DNA of 64,000 bases from assembly GCA_011033025.1 (NCBI GenBank), contig WFMF01000249.1, positions 1 through 64,000 of the forward strand. Direction: 5' to 3'. The stretch comes from Beroe forskalii. Lineage: Eukaryota > Ctenophora > Nuda > Beroida > Beroidae. Positions within the stretch are counted from its first letter, which is position 1, and every line of letters starts with the position of its first letter. Shown in pieces: positions 44,001-55,100 of this stretch. A model generated the notes under the pieces. That model made no database searches. It was not told where the DNA came from and saw nothing but the letters and a program-made list of their open reading frames with translations. The position numbers were made by a program, and so were the translations under genes.

Positions 44001-47000
44001 TTGGATGAAAGAAAGAAAAAAAATGGGGATTTCGTAGGTTCTTAAAAGTTCCTAAGTTCACTCCCAGTGTCTCACTGTAAATTTTTTGGGGTAGGTTTTC
44101 GCATCAGACTTTGCCATATGCAAGGATATTTCACAAAGTCCCCTGAGTGAATATTTCTACTGGTCATGTATTATATTCTATTCCTTACCACAAGCAGTTT
44201 TATCGCTGCTGACCGCTGATCCCTCCGGACACTCAGAGCAAATACCTGCACCGTCAGCACTGTACAGGTTGTCTGGACATTGCTGGCAGGAATCCAAGCT
44301 GGAGCTTCTATAAGTCCCAGCGGTGCAAGGGGCTGAAATCGTATGGAAAATGTATTGAGATGATCTTAAACGTTTCCCGTTTAGATTTAAGTTTATCAAG
44401 TCTAATTTTTGCCTCAAGACGATAATATAACCGCACAAAGTGTTTCTGCTGCTCTAATTACACGAGGCTAGGCCAAAAGCAGTGCCTTCTCATTCACGGC
44501 AGCTTATCTTCTATTATAGATAATATGATCCTACAATGAAATCACTCGGTACTCACTGCATTCGGTTGCACTGTCTCTAAGATCATGTCCCTCGGGACAG
44601 CATTTGTCACCAACGTTAGAAGGCACCTGTGAGCCGTCCAAGCATTCACCTGAAGAGAAAGGTTTTAGGGGGGCACACGATATTTTAATGGGGGGGGGGC
44701 ACACGATATTTTAATGGGGGAGGGGGCACACGATATTTTAATTGGGGAGGGGGGCACACGATATTTTAATGGGGCACACGATATTTTAATGGGGAGGGGG
44801 GCACGATATTTTAATGGGGAGATGGGGCACACGATATTTTAAATGGGGAGGGGGGCACGATACGCACGATATTTTTTTAATGGGGGGCACACGATATTTT
44901 AATGGGGGAGGGGGGCACACGATATTCTAATGGCACTTTGAAACCTGGCCCAAATACCGTGGTATTATATATGCTTATATTTTGAGGCCCTTCCGACCCA
45001 AAATCCTAATTAAGTAATTACACTCTCTACAGGTGTACTTTGCTACTAAAGTGAACTTACAGTCACTACTGTCTGCAGGTGTACTGACAGTCTCTACTTA
45101 CAGTCTCTACAGGTGTACTGACAGTCTCAACTTACAGTCTCTACAGGTGTACTGACAGTCTCTACTTACAGTCACTACAGGTGTACTGACAGTCTCTACT
45201 TACAGTGTCTACAGGTGTACTGACAGTCTCTACTTACAGTCTCTACAGGTGTACTGACAGTCTCTACTTACAGTCTCTACAGGTGTACTGACAGTCTCTA
45301 CTTACAGTCTCTACAGGTGTACTGACACAGTCTCTACAGTGTACTACAGTCTCTACTGACAGTATCTACAGGTGTACTGACGGTCTCTACTTACAGTCTC
45401 TACAGGTGTACTGACAGTCTCTACTTACAGTCTCTACAGGTGTACTGACAGTCTCTACTTACAGTCTCTACAGGTGTACTGACAGTCTCTACTTACAGTC
45501 TCTACAGGTGTACTGACAGTCTCTACTTACAGTCTCTACAGGTGTACTGACAGTCTCTACTTACAGTCTCTACAGGTGTACTGACAGTCACTACTTACAG
45601 TCTCTACAGGTGTACTGACAGTCACTACTTACAGTGTCTACAGGTGTACTGACAGTCTCTACAGGTGTACTGACAGTCTCTACTTACAGTCTCTACAGGT
45701 GTACTGACTGTCTCTACTTACAGTCTCTACAGATGAACTGACAGTCTCGACTTACAGTCTCTACAGGTGTACTGACAGTCTCAACTTACAGTCTCTACAG
45801 GTGTACTGACAGTCTCTACTTACAGTCTCTACAGGTGTACTGACAGTCTCTACTTACAGTCTCTACAGGTGTACTGACAGTCTCAACTTACAGTCTCTAC
45901 AGGTGTACTGACAGTCTCTACTGTTTACAGGTGTACTGACAGTCTCTACACAGGTGTACTGACAGTCTCTACTTACAGTCTCTACAGGTGTACTGACAGT
46001 CTCTACTTACAGTCTCTAGGTGTACTGACTGTCTCCACTTACAGTCTCTACAGGTGTGACACTACAGTTACTACAGGTGTACTGACAGTCTCTACTTACA
46101 GTCTCTACAGGTGTACTGACTGTCTCTACTTACAGTCTCTACAGATGAACTGACAGTCTCTACTTACAGTTACTACAGGTGTACTGACAGTCTCTACTTA
46201 CAGTCTCTACAGGTGTACTGACAGTCTCAACTTACAATCGCTGATTGAGGTGGATCCAGGGAGGGAGGTGGTTCCATCTGGACAAGCCTCACACTCTAAA
46301 TCAGACTGCTTGTATTGACCTTCCTTACATTGCGCACATCCTTCCCTAGTCTGGACTTCACGTTCTGGGCATGGATCTGAAAGATTGGGCCTTTTACCAT
46401 GTAGCCAGAAACCATGTCCTTTTTACAATTACCAAAGCCTAAGCTGGGGGTTGATCTTATCTCCATAATGAGCGTGACTTACTTAAAAAAAACTCGTTCT
46501 AAATTCGCCGTTTTAAGCCACGGTGATATATTCATCGGCTGTTGGGCACAGTTTCAAACATTCTAACAAAGTGTTGCGGTTCTGTGTACTCGAGATTAGC
46601 CTGAGTTTACACACTCGTCACTCAGCACTCAAATAAATCATACCTACCCGAGCAATGTGATGACCCGGGCAATGATACCATCCCATCTTCACAGTGTGTG
46701 CACGACCTTGCATTGGCCTCGCTGAACGTGTTTCTAGGACAAATGTTTGATTTGACGCCCTCAAGCCAGTACCCGGCAATGCACCCTGCAAGAAGATAAT
46801 GATTATAATCATGGGGCTGAAAATGTTTGAATTCGTTTTTATAACTGAGTTAAAGTCATCTACTTATATTACAATTTTACCGCTGATTGTCCGAAACTGG
46901 AAAGTGGGTACTTTTTCAAAGATGGTACTTTTTCAAATATGATACTTTGTCAAAGATGGTACTTTTCCAAAAAACCTACAATCTAATCATGTAATTTCAC

Positions 47001-49414
47001 ATAATATTTTGAAAGTATGAAACTGCCAACCTCCTGCGAGTGCAATAAACGCTCCTGATAGTTCTTCTTCTCTGTTGACGCGATAAGATACTCCAGTCAC
47101 GCCATTGTTAACGCTATCTGATAAGCTCTCCCTCCATAGTTCCCATAGACGTAAGGCTTCTTCGTTAACCGAATTGAACTCCATAAATCGGATGTAATAC
47201 GAGGACGACTGCACCATCACCAGTTTATTTACCGTAGTTGCAGCCATATTTATCCTTATGATTTGTTCACCAGCTTGTTCGAGTTGACTCTCCCATAGGT
47301 CATTAGAAGCCTCCATATTTAAGAACCCTAACTTTTGAAAAGATATTCTCATAACTCTTTCACGCAAAGGATTGAACTCAAATTTCAAGGAGAAATCATC
47401 AAAAATGATTTTTATTTCAACATTGGCGTCTGAAGATGCAGTCGCAAGCCCAACAATTATTTTTATCTCAATAACTGAAACTGCTCCGTCTAACGGGTTT
47501 AGGGCTGTAGGATTAGCATTAAAACTACGACCAGGTACCAACCACTCTGAAAATTATAACATGATAAAAGTTAATTGTCTAGTCGACATAAATTATCGGA
47601 TATTGTTAAGTTGGAGAATAAATAAGTGGACATGTACATGTACATGTAAATGTGGGCTGGCACACTTTTAAGCTCTGGAATCAAACAAAAAGGCAAGAAC
47701 TTTGAACTAGTTTCAAAAATATCCAAAATGAACGATTTTGGACTGTTTTCTTTTTGAGAACTCGTTACTTTTGTACTGATTATAAAGTAATATTAAACCA
47801 TTCCCCAAAATACCACCAACAAAATTTTGTGGTTTTGAGGTTTTGGTCCATTGTTAATTGCACTGATGAATGAGTTAATGTATACAATCCGGATGATAAA
47901 CCCTTTATTAAAGTAAAATTGCCCTGAAGGAGGAATTATGTGGCTGGCAAGGGACGAAAATTGTTTCAGGGACATAATTATTCAAGATGAGGCCATCTGC
48001 ATTCTGCTATTCTGCGTATTGTTCGAATTACCACAGTACCACGATGAAGTATTTTTCATCTCAGTCGGTGAGCCTCGGTAACAAGCTACATGTTTGATTA
48101 TCATAAAGTTAGAAGTTCACCCTGCCATTTTGTGTAATAAATTATCAATAATTTTGCTACTTTTAATTTCTCCTAATAACATCTCAGTTTTGAAATTTCA
48201 ATTTTCATGAGTTAAAAGTGTGATGAAAATTTGTTCCAACGCAACGTCGTTGTTATAATTGAGTAATCGTCCTCAATCCTTATACAAATTACAAACATGC
48301 GATTATGCTGATTTGACCTACCTTTTGTGAGTACACGATAGTAAATATCGAATATCTCCTCTGTTTTTGCGCTAGGATAGTTATTGAAGACGGTAAAATA
48401 GTTTAATGTTGGGAAAGTATCTTTCTTCATCTTTCTGTAAAAACTTTCACTGCATATTGAAGCATCAGGAAAGCCTAGACCTTTTCCGTTTGCTGAAACT
48501 ATGTCAGTTCCCGATAATTCGAGCCTAAGGTTACCACTCACAAAATCTCTCATGGATCTGGAGTCCGTGCATCTTGAGTAAGAGGCACTGTTCCCACTAT
48601 ACCGATAATTAAAACTAATTGCTACCGATTTATCTTTTCCTCCGAGGCCGTATTTAATTTGTATTTCTGAACTTTTTCGGTTACTTAGTAGATCTTGATC
48701 AGAGAAGAACTTAAGTAACATTCCGAAAGACCTAGATTGACCCAGTTGACTGAGATCGACCCCATCTTTCTTCGCGAAATAGAAGTCGATAATTGCTCTC
48801 TTCACATCAAATTCGACTTTTGGTCCCTGACTCGTTGGCAAGGGAGTCCACGATGAACCTAGAGATTGGAAGTTTAAATGTAAAAAGGTAAAATTAACTA
48901 AATTTAAGGTTGAAAATATCACATAATATACTTAATCTTAGTTTAAGTGAATCCTTCTGGATTGGATAACCACAGATTTATGAATGTCACAGATGTTTAT
49001 TGTATAAATTCAACTTACAACCTCGTCCATCAATCACCCTTTAGAAGCTTTGAAGTTTCATTAAAGCTAAAATTAAGCGCTAATATTCATCGATCATCAA
49101 ATTTGGTTTCATTTATATTTGGCTTATAATTGGTTTATATTATGTCTCCTTATTTTCGGAAATCTTGATTTCCTGTAGTATATAAGTATAAAGCTTTGGT
49201 ATGCGCTTGGGTATGCGCTTCACTTCTTTGCAATCAACTAAAATTGATATTCAAATTTTAATGCCCAATCTTATAAACAAAATCTTTGGACAGGGATTAG
49301 GAAATGCTGCGAAATTATCTCACCATTAGCGACGATTGCTAGAGTCCCCAATAGGTAGGTGAAGCGATGAAAAATGTTCATGTTGCCGTCCTCATTCTCA
49401 TTCCTTTTGAACAT
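41064..49414 (-). CDS. Secreted multidomain protein with ephrin-receptor-like and sushi-like modules
   Basis: Fourteen exons, read downward: 49414-49324, 48858-48322, 47546-47031, 46785-46648, 46376-46236, 44649-44557, 44332-44189, 43976-43785, 43457-43227, 43103-42909, 42705-42511 (or from 42780), 42070-41882, 41644-41465, 41257-41064. Every intron is phase 1; about 1011 residues. Exon 1 gives a signal peptide (RFTYLLGTLAIVANG). Exons 2-3 (about 31-381) are an unrecognised, Cys-poor region. Exons 4-7 (about 382-553) are Cys-rich, of the ephrin-receptor-like/GCC2-GCC3 type (ECEACPDGTTSLPGS, CSECPEGSAVSSD). Exons 8-14 are seven sushi-like modules, with C.GLP, FPV..GT.V.V.C, GYSL and I/VTC, four Cys each in the best ones. 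The sushi Trp is replaced by Phe or Tyr. The last module is degenerate (SSFPMQYGTLVTVGCRSGC) and ends at a stop. There is no membrane helix, so secretion is inferred. Exon 11 has two in-phase acceptors. AATAAA on this strand sits just past the stop. Confidence 0.82.
44660..44935. repeat. Tandem array of about 28-bp units (GGGGCACACGATATTTTAAT)
   Basis: About ten imperfect copies of a GGGGCACACGATATTTTAAT core plus a variable G-run (GGGGAGG). It lies in intron 5 of the sushi-like gene, immediately after (in + coordinates) exon 44557-44649. On the transcribed strand it gives ATTAAAATATCGTGTGCCCC with C-runs, a strong pyrimidine-rich stretch just before that exon's acceptor. Confidence 0.9.
45022..46235. 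repeat. 34-bp minisatellite carrying copies of the exon 5 splice donor
   Basis: About 35 copies of a unit of about 34 bp (key part ACTTACAGTCTCTACAGGTG). It starts exactly at the 5' splice site of the exon at 46236-46376. On the minus strand the true donor region reads GATTGTAAGTTGAGACTGTC and each unit reads GACTGTAAGTAGAGACTGTC, so most units recreate a GTAAGT donor. Some copies carry point variants (GTCACTAC, GATGAAC) or are shortened. Confidence 0.92.
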
Positions 49415-50108
49415 TTTCGGACGTTATTTGTTCGGAAAATAAATGGGTGGGCGGATATATGGGCGATGGAGGAGTGAAAGTCTATGGGAATGAGTCAGCT
49501 TGGAGTAAGCTTTAAATTTGTAATAATAATGGAAGAAAATTTTCTTAAAGCTGGGAAGAAATAATCGTTAATGCTATGCGAGGAGCAACCACTCGTAGAC
49601 TTCTCGCAATCAAATGGAGAGATAGAGGAGAGAATCATTTAAATGGAAAGTAGGAATGTTACCTTCTCACGTGGACCCCTTTTAAGTGGTCTGGTGGTGC
49701 GACTGCGTTGACCGTTAATTACTTCATTGTCCTACGATCATAAGCAAATAACGTTTAGGTATTTGGGGATGAATGGCAGTTAAGATGGTGTCTTTAAATA
49801 GCTGACAGCTCCACCTAAAGATCAGCTGATCGAGAAATACTTTACTAAGTCTTTAGGATCTTTCCCTGGTTTTAAATAGTGAGATTCTAAAGCTAATGAC
49901 CGATTTACCATCTCAACAAAGCAAATCATAGTGACGAATGCCAGGGGGCACAAGTTAATAATGAAAACGCACCAAAATGTCAGAATGGTGGTCCAGAATT
50001 TACTATAACAGTAAGCCAAGATCATTGATGGCTAAGCTGGGACCACAGTTTGCCCGAGCTCCTTTTAAATGAATCACATATTGCACCTAGAATATCAGCT
50101 GTGGCTAC

Positions 50109-50270
50109 TACCTTAGGAGGTATATTTATGGAAGTTGTAATTTGGGGATTTTTTCCTGTTCATTATCATATGTTAACTAGAGTAATGACTTGAGATAGAT
50201 CCCCACATTGCACCCTACCAAATTTGTAAACACCAAAATTTTACTCCACATAAATTCACCTCCTAAGGTA
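50109..50270. mobile_element. 162-bp MITE
   Basis: Terminal inverted repeats beginning TACCTTAGGAGGTATATTTATG and its imperfect complement CATAAATTCACCTCCTAAGGTA. AT-rich interior, no coding. Confidence 0.7.
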
Positions 50271-50827
50271 CTTTAAATTTATATTATACTGTAGTATTAT
50301 ATTCGCATCTTGGAGTGCAGCCCTCAGAATCCGGAGACTCGAACAGTATAAAAATAATTCGATTTAACTAAATCTGAAGTCTGACCGAAATAAACTCATT
50401 TAGTGAAAATGTTCGTTTTCTTAAATCTGCAGTTCAGTTTTGAGCCATCTGCAAGTCATCATGTAAGCTGAACTTGCTAGGATAGGTCCAAAGATACCAA
50501 AATGACCTGAAAAGAATAAAGTGTCTGGCCAAACCAGTTATATAGTGTATGTGGGGTGGGGGGGGGGGTATACCAAGCTACCATTTTATCTGATAAAACT
50601 TTCTCCTAAGTCCTACAGGCTAAATCGAGGTATACCAGAACTGGATTTCAAGACTCAAGAACTCAATGAACTAATGAATAGGAGATAACAGGAACACTGA
50701 ACACTGAACAGGCTACTAATTACTGAACTCCCCAAGACGTGCTGAGAGATCAAGGCCCGAACCCTAAGCTGAAACAGTAAATCTTGCAATCAATGCTGTC
50801 TGCCTTATCAAATCAGAAGGTGCAACT

Positions 50828-50880
50828 GAGGGTTGCCATCCAACCCTGAGAGGGGATGTGATGGTCAGTTGGATATTGCA
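50828..50880 (+). repeat. SINE-like 3' segment, copy 2
   Basis: Matches 29614-29666 (GAGGGTTGCCA.CC, GGGGATGTGATGGT, GTTGGATATTGCAC) and is followed by an A-rich run. Confidence 0.55.
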
Positions 50881-52161
50881 CGAAAAAAGAGAAACAAAAA
50901 AACTGTGACATCCGAGTGAAAAGCTCCGAATCACGAAATTTGTGAACAATCAGACACTTTTTAGAATTACAGTGAATTTATAAGCTTATGATTATATCAT
51001 GTGAGTTCCGGCATAAACGGAAATTTATGTTTCGTTTCATTATTTTACGTGCAATGTGGTCTTGGCTTTAGCTCTTGACACTTTTTAAGGGGGAGGGGGG
51101 GCGGAGGTTCATCCCTCATATTTTGGAAAACACGATTTTGAGTCATAACACAAAATTTCGAGTTCTTTAGAACTCAAAATTTCGTTTAGTAACATAGGCG
51201 CGAAATTTAGTTTCGAAGCGATTCTGGAAATTTCATGCAGAAACATTATGGGCTAAAATGGCTAAATAAGGTCCAATTCATTTATAAATTGAATTGGCAA
51301 TTGCCCATCAATTTTGACCTTAATGATGGGCAAAACAAGTTTGAAGCTCATATCTCTAAAAATGTGGCCAATCTGGCCACCTTTGGGTCCAAAATTGAAA
51401 TTTTCCCAGTAGGAGAAAGAGCTTAGCTAATAGCTATCATTTTAGTGTATTTGTTTGTCAAAATTGGATGAAAAATGACGTAGTTATGGCCTTGCGAAGC
51501 GCGCACGCCAAATTGGCAGTTGGCCTATGTATATTTAATAAATAAATGGCATGCACCATCATTTTGGCGGTAGTCTTTATCCCATAGCTCAATATTGCCC
51601 ATGTGAGGCCTCGGAGCATATTTGGCGTCCCCCCTTTAATTAATAACATTCAATTTGTATTACAGGCAAATTACAGGCAATATCTTTCTTTTTACTTACT
51701 ATCATGAAATTGGTTTTTCAGTTGACATTATTTAATTCTTTTTTCGATTTAGTGCTCAATTCTTTATTGTATTTATTTAAAATGATTGATCCTGCAGGAT
51801 CATCTTGTCAACAAATTATTATGTTATTCGTTTTCTGACGATTGGGCAATTGAATTGTCTTGGATGAATATGCAAATAAAAATTCCCTTATTGGCCTCCA
51901 TTTACCCGGCCTTTTTTTAACCGGACCTTTTTTTACCGGCACTGTGGAAAAAATCGTATCATTTTTGAATCATTTTTACCGGCCCCTTAGACAAAAATCT
52001 CAAAGTTATTTTTGTCCTTTAGGTCAAAAAAGGGCCAATAAGGTACTACGAACGAGAGAAATAACCCTTATGGAATTCACGGATTTATTTGAGTAAAATG
52101 GATCACTAATCACTAGTTTACTAAGTACTTGTAGTATAAACCAACTCATCAGGGATAGTTT

Positions 52162-55100
52162 ATGTCCAAATCAGAGAATAAATTGAAAGAACTCAGTCTT
52201 GAGCAGAAATACAAAGTACTGTTGAAGAAAGTCCAAAGTGGAACAGTCGTTGAATATGCAACAAATTATCTATCGAAAGGTATCGTTCATTTCTTTTTTT
52301 GCACGATGTCATGTTTCAATAACTTAGAAATCTGTATCTCTTTATGAATAGCTTTGCAGGTTTTGAGTGTGATGATTTCTTCTGTCCATTGTGGCTAATG
52401 GTTTTAGGGACTACGGGTGCAACTGAGAAAAACTGTGGTAATTAAATAGCTACCAATGAAGCTTTCCTGGAACATAAATACCTGTCAGAGAATTGAATAT
52501 GATTACATAGTTTAGCTGATGAATGAGGATTAGTATAAAGTCCTGGTTAAATCCCGAATGATATTAAGTTATTACTGTAACTCTAATAAAACCTCCAGAT
52601 GTTGACGTTAGTTCAAAGACAGATGTGGCTGTCACCATCGCTGCCATCTTAGGACAAGAAGATCTAGTCAAGCAGGTTATTTAGTAAGTTGAGTTGATCT
52701 CCTCTTACTGGATCAACCTTTAAACTTGAATCGTGCCTTAAAAGCATAATTTCATTTATTATTACCCTACAGTGTAATTACTTTTCGAATTTTTGAGCAA
52801 TATTAATCATGTAATATCACCGTACCCAGCAGTTGAATTACTGTCAAGTGTGTAATTACTATACCTCAACTGTTGAATTGAATTACTACCAATTTTCTGA
52901 AACGGCCATTCGCACGATTCTAACCTATTTGCTATCTCTGTGTGGATGTAAATAGGAGAATAATAAGCGCCCAAGATATCTGTTATCGCACTTTTCATAT
53001 AAAAAACGTCTCGATATAATCTATTCTTAACCGTATAATATACTGTAAAACAAGATAAAATAGCGATAAGGAGCACAAAATGTTCGGTACGATATATGTT
53101 ATATTCTTCATGGCACATTCGGTAGCACAAGATAAAGTAAATATGAGCACAATGTATAAAATACGATATATCTAAACGATATTGTAGGGCAACACAAGAT
53201 AAAGATAAAATAGATAGAAGGAACACTATCGTATACACCTAAATGGCCGTAGATACTAAAAGCAGGAACTAGCGAAACCACCCCGAAACAAGCCGAAACA
53301 AGCGGAACGACCCGAAACCACCCCGAACCAACCCAAAAACCTTCCGAAACAAGCCGAAACAAGGCGAAACGAGCCGAAACAAGCCGAAACAGCCCGAAAC
53401 AAGCGAAACAAGCGAAACAACCCGAAACAAGCGAATCAACCCGAAACAAGCCGAAACAAGCAGTTTTGCATTCTACACTTGTTTCGGCTTGTTTCAGCTT
53501 GTTTCGGGTTGTTTCGGGTTGTTCCAGTTTTTAGTAAAATTTTGGCTTGATTCGGGGTTGTTTCGGGTTGTTTCGTGTTTTTGCTGCCATATCAAGCGAA
53601 ACAAGGCGAAACAAGCGAACCAACCCGAAACAAGGCGAATCAACCCGAAACAAACGGAAAATGCAAAACTGCTTGTAGTTCATGTCGAATCGGCTTGATT
53701 CGGGTTGTTTCGGGTTGATTCGCTTGTTTCGGGTTGATTCGCTTATTCCGGGTTGATTCGCTTGTTTCGGGTTGATTCGCTTGTTTCGGGTTGATTTGCC
53801 TTGTTTCGGGTTGATTTGCCTTGTTTCGGGTTGTTGTGGGTTGATTCAACTTGTTTCGCCGAAACAAGCCGAAACAAGCCGAAACAAGCGAATCAACCCG
53901 AAATTTCGCCTTGTTTCGGCGAAACACGTTGAATCAACCCACAACAACCCTAAACAAGGCAAATCAACCCGAAACAAGCGGAATCAACACAGAAAAAAGC
54001 AAATCAACCCCAAACAACCCGAATCAACACGATAAACTGTGAATTCAAGGAAAGCCCATGATAAAAGTTTGTATAACTGTAGTACTGTATTAGTAGCTTG
54101 ACTTCCATCCTCCAGCATGTTGCAGAGTTGACACTGACATGAGCTATTTCACTTCTTGTGTGCAAGTAAGAATTTAAATTCCTCATGGATATGTCTAGTG
54201 TCCACACTCCACGGCCCCGCTCAAATATAGCATCCCCAATCCATACGTGTATCAATTTATAATACCTGGAGAGCGAATTTTGGGGCAGATTTTCTATTCT
54301 GGGCAATTACTTCACTGCGATATATCCATTTAAATCCAATACCTATTCATTCTCGGGAGCTTTTTTGAGAAATTTGCTCTTCTAGAAATGAAATGTTGAA
54401 AGTTTGAGTATAAATCTTCAAAGAATTTTAATACGAACAGAAAGTTCTTGTGGCAAAAAATTACTATCCAATGCAAGAGCGGGGTTTGGAGAAATAACAG
54501 CACTATTATATCACTATTAACATGGATTGAACACTGAGTTCGACTTAAAATCGTAAATCAGGAACATGACATGTATTAATGACTTGTGGCAGCTTGAGCT
54601 ACGAAGTACGAGCCCGACGGCCAAGTTCAAGCTCGTTACTGATATGTATCTTCATAAATCATAGGGCAGAGGCATCAGATTGTAAAGAAAGTTGAAAGTG
54701 CAAAAGAAAGAAAGATCCTCAGTGGCCGGGTAATTGGGGAACCAAGGAGGAAGTAAAATGATTTGCAATGGGAACCCACGTGCTGCAATGGGAACCCACG
54801 TGCTGCAATGGGAACCCACGTGACCGCAATTATCCCGCTCCAGCCTAAGCAACGTCACGTGACTACCACGTTACCGCGCGCATATCATGTAAAACATGCG
54901 GCACGCAGGTCACGTGACCGCGCTTGATATTCGATACACCTCGGGGAAGAGCGGTGCAATGTTATTGTATGATACACCTAGCATGTAGGATATAGAGTGA
55001 TGGGGTGCAATGTAAACCTATGATATATTATATATCTATGTAAATACAGTGTATCGGAATGTGAGTGCAATGTAAACGTATGTTACACTTACACTGAACA

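Larger units (their letters stand above)
49415..52161. other. Intergenic between two divergent genes
   Basis: Holds the putative divergent promoters of the sushi-like gene (left) and FANCI (right); no specific element can be named. 50109-50270 is a MITE. 50828-50880 is a SINE-like tail. 51220-51660 is an old dispersed repeat related to 39.2 kb. No further gene recognised. Confidence 0.45.

Noticed and set aside
45022-46235. CRISPR array
   Set aside because: Units are directly tandem without unique spacers, and the locus lies in an intron of an animal gene.
53489-54042. Arg/Asn/Pro-rich open frames in the CCGAAACAAG blocks (also 60104-60897)
   Set aside because: Translation of a 10-bp minisatellite in both strands; frames overlap on opposite strands with the same repeat logic.
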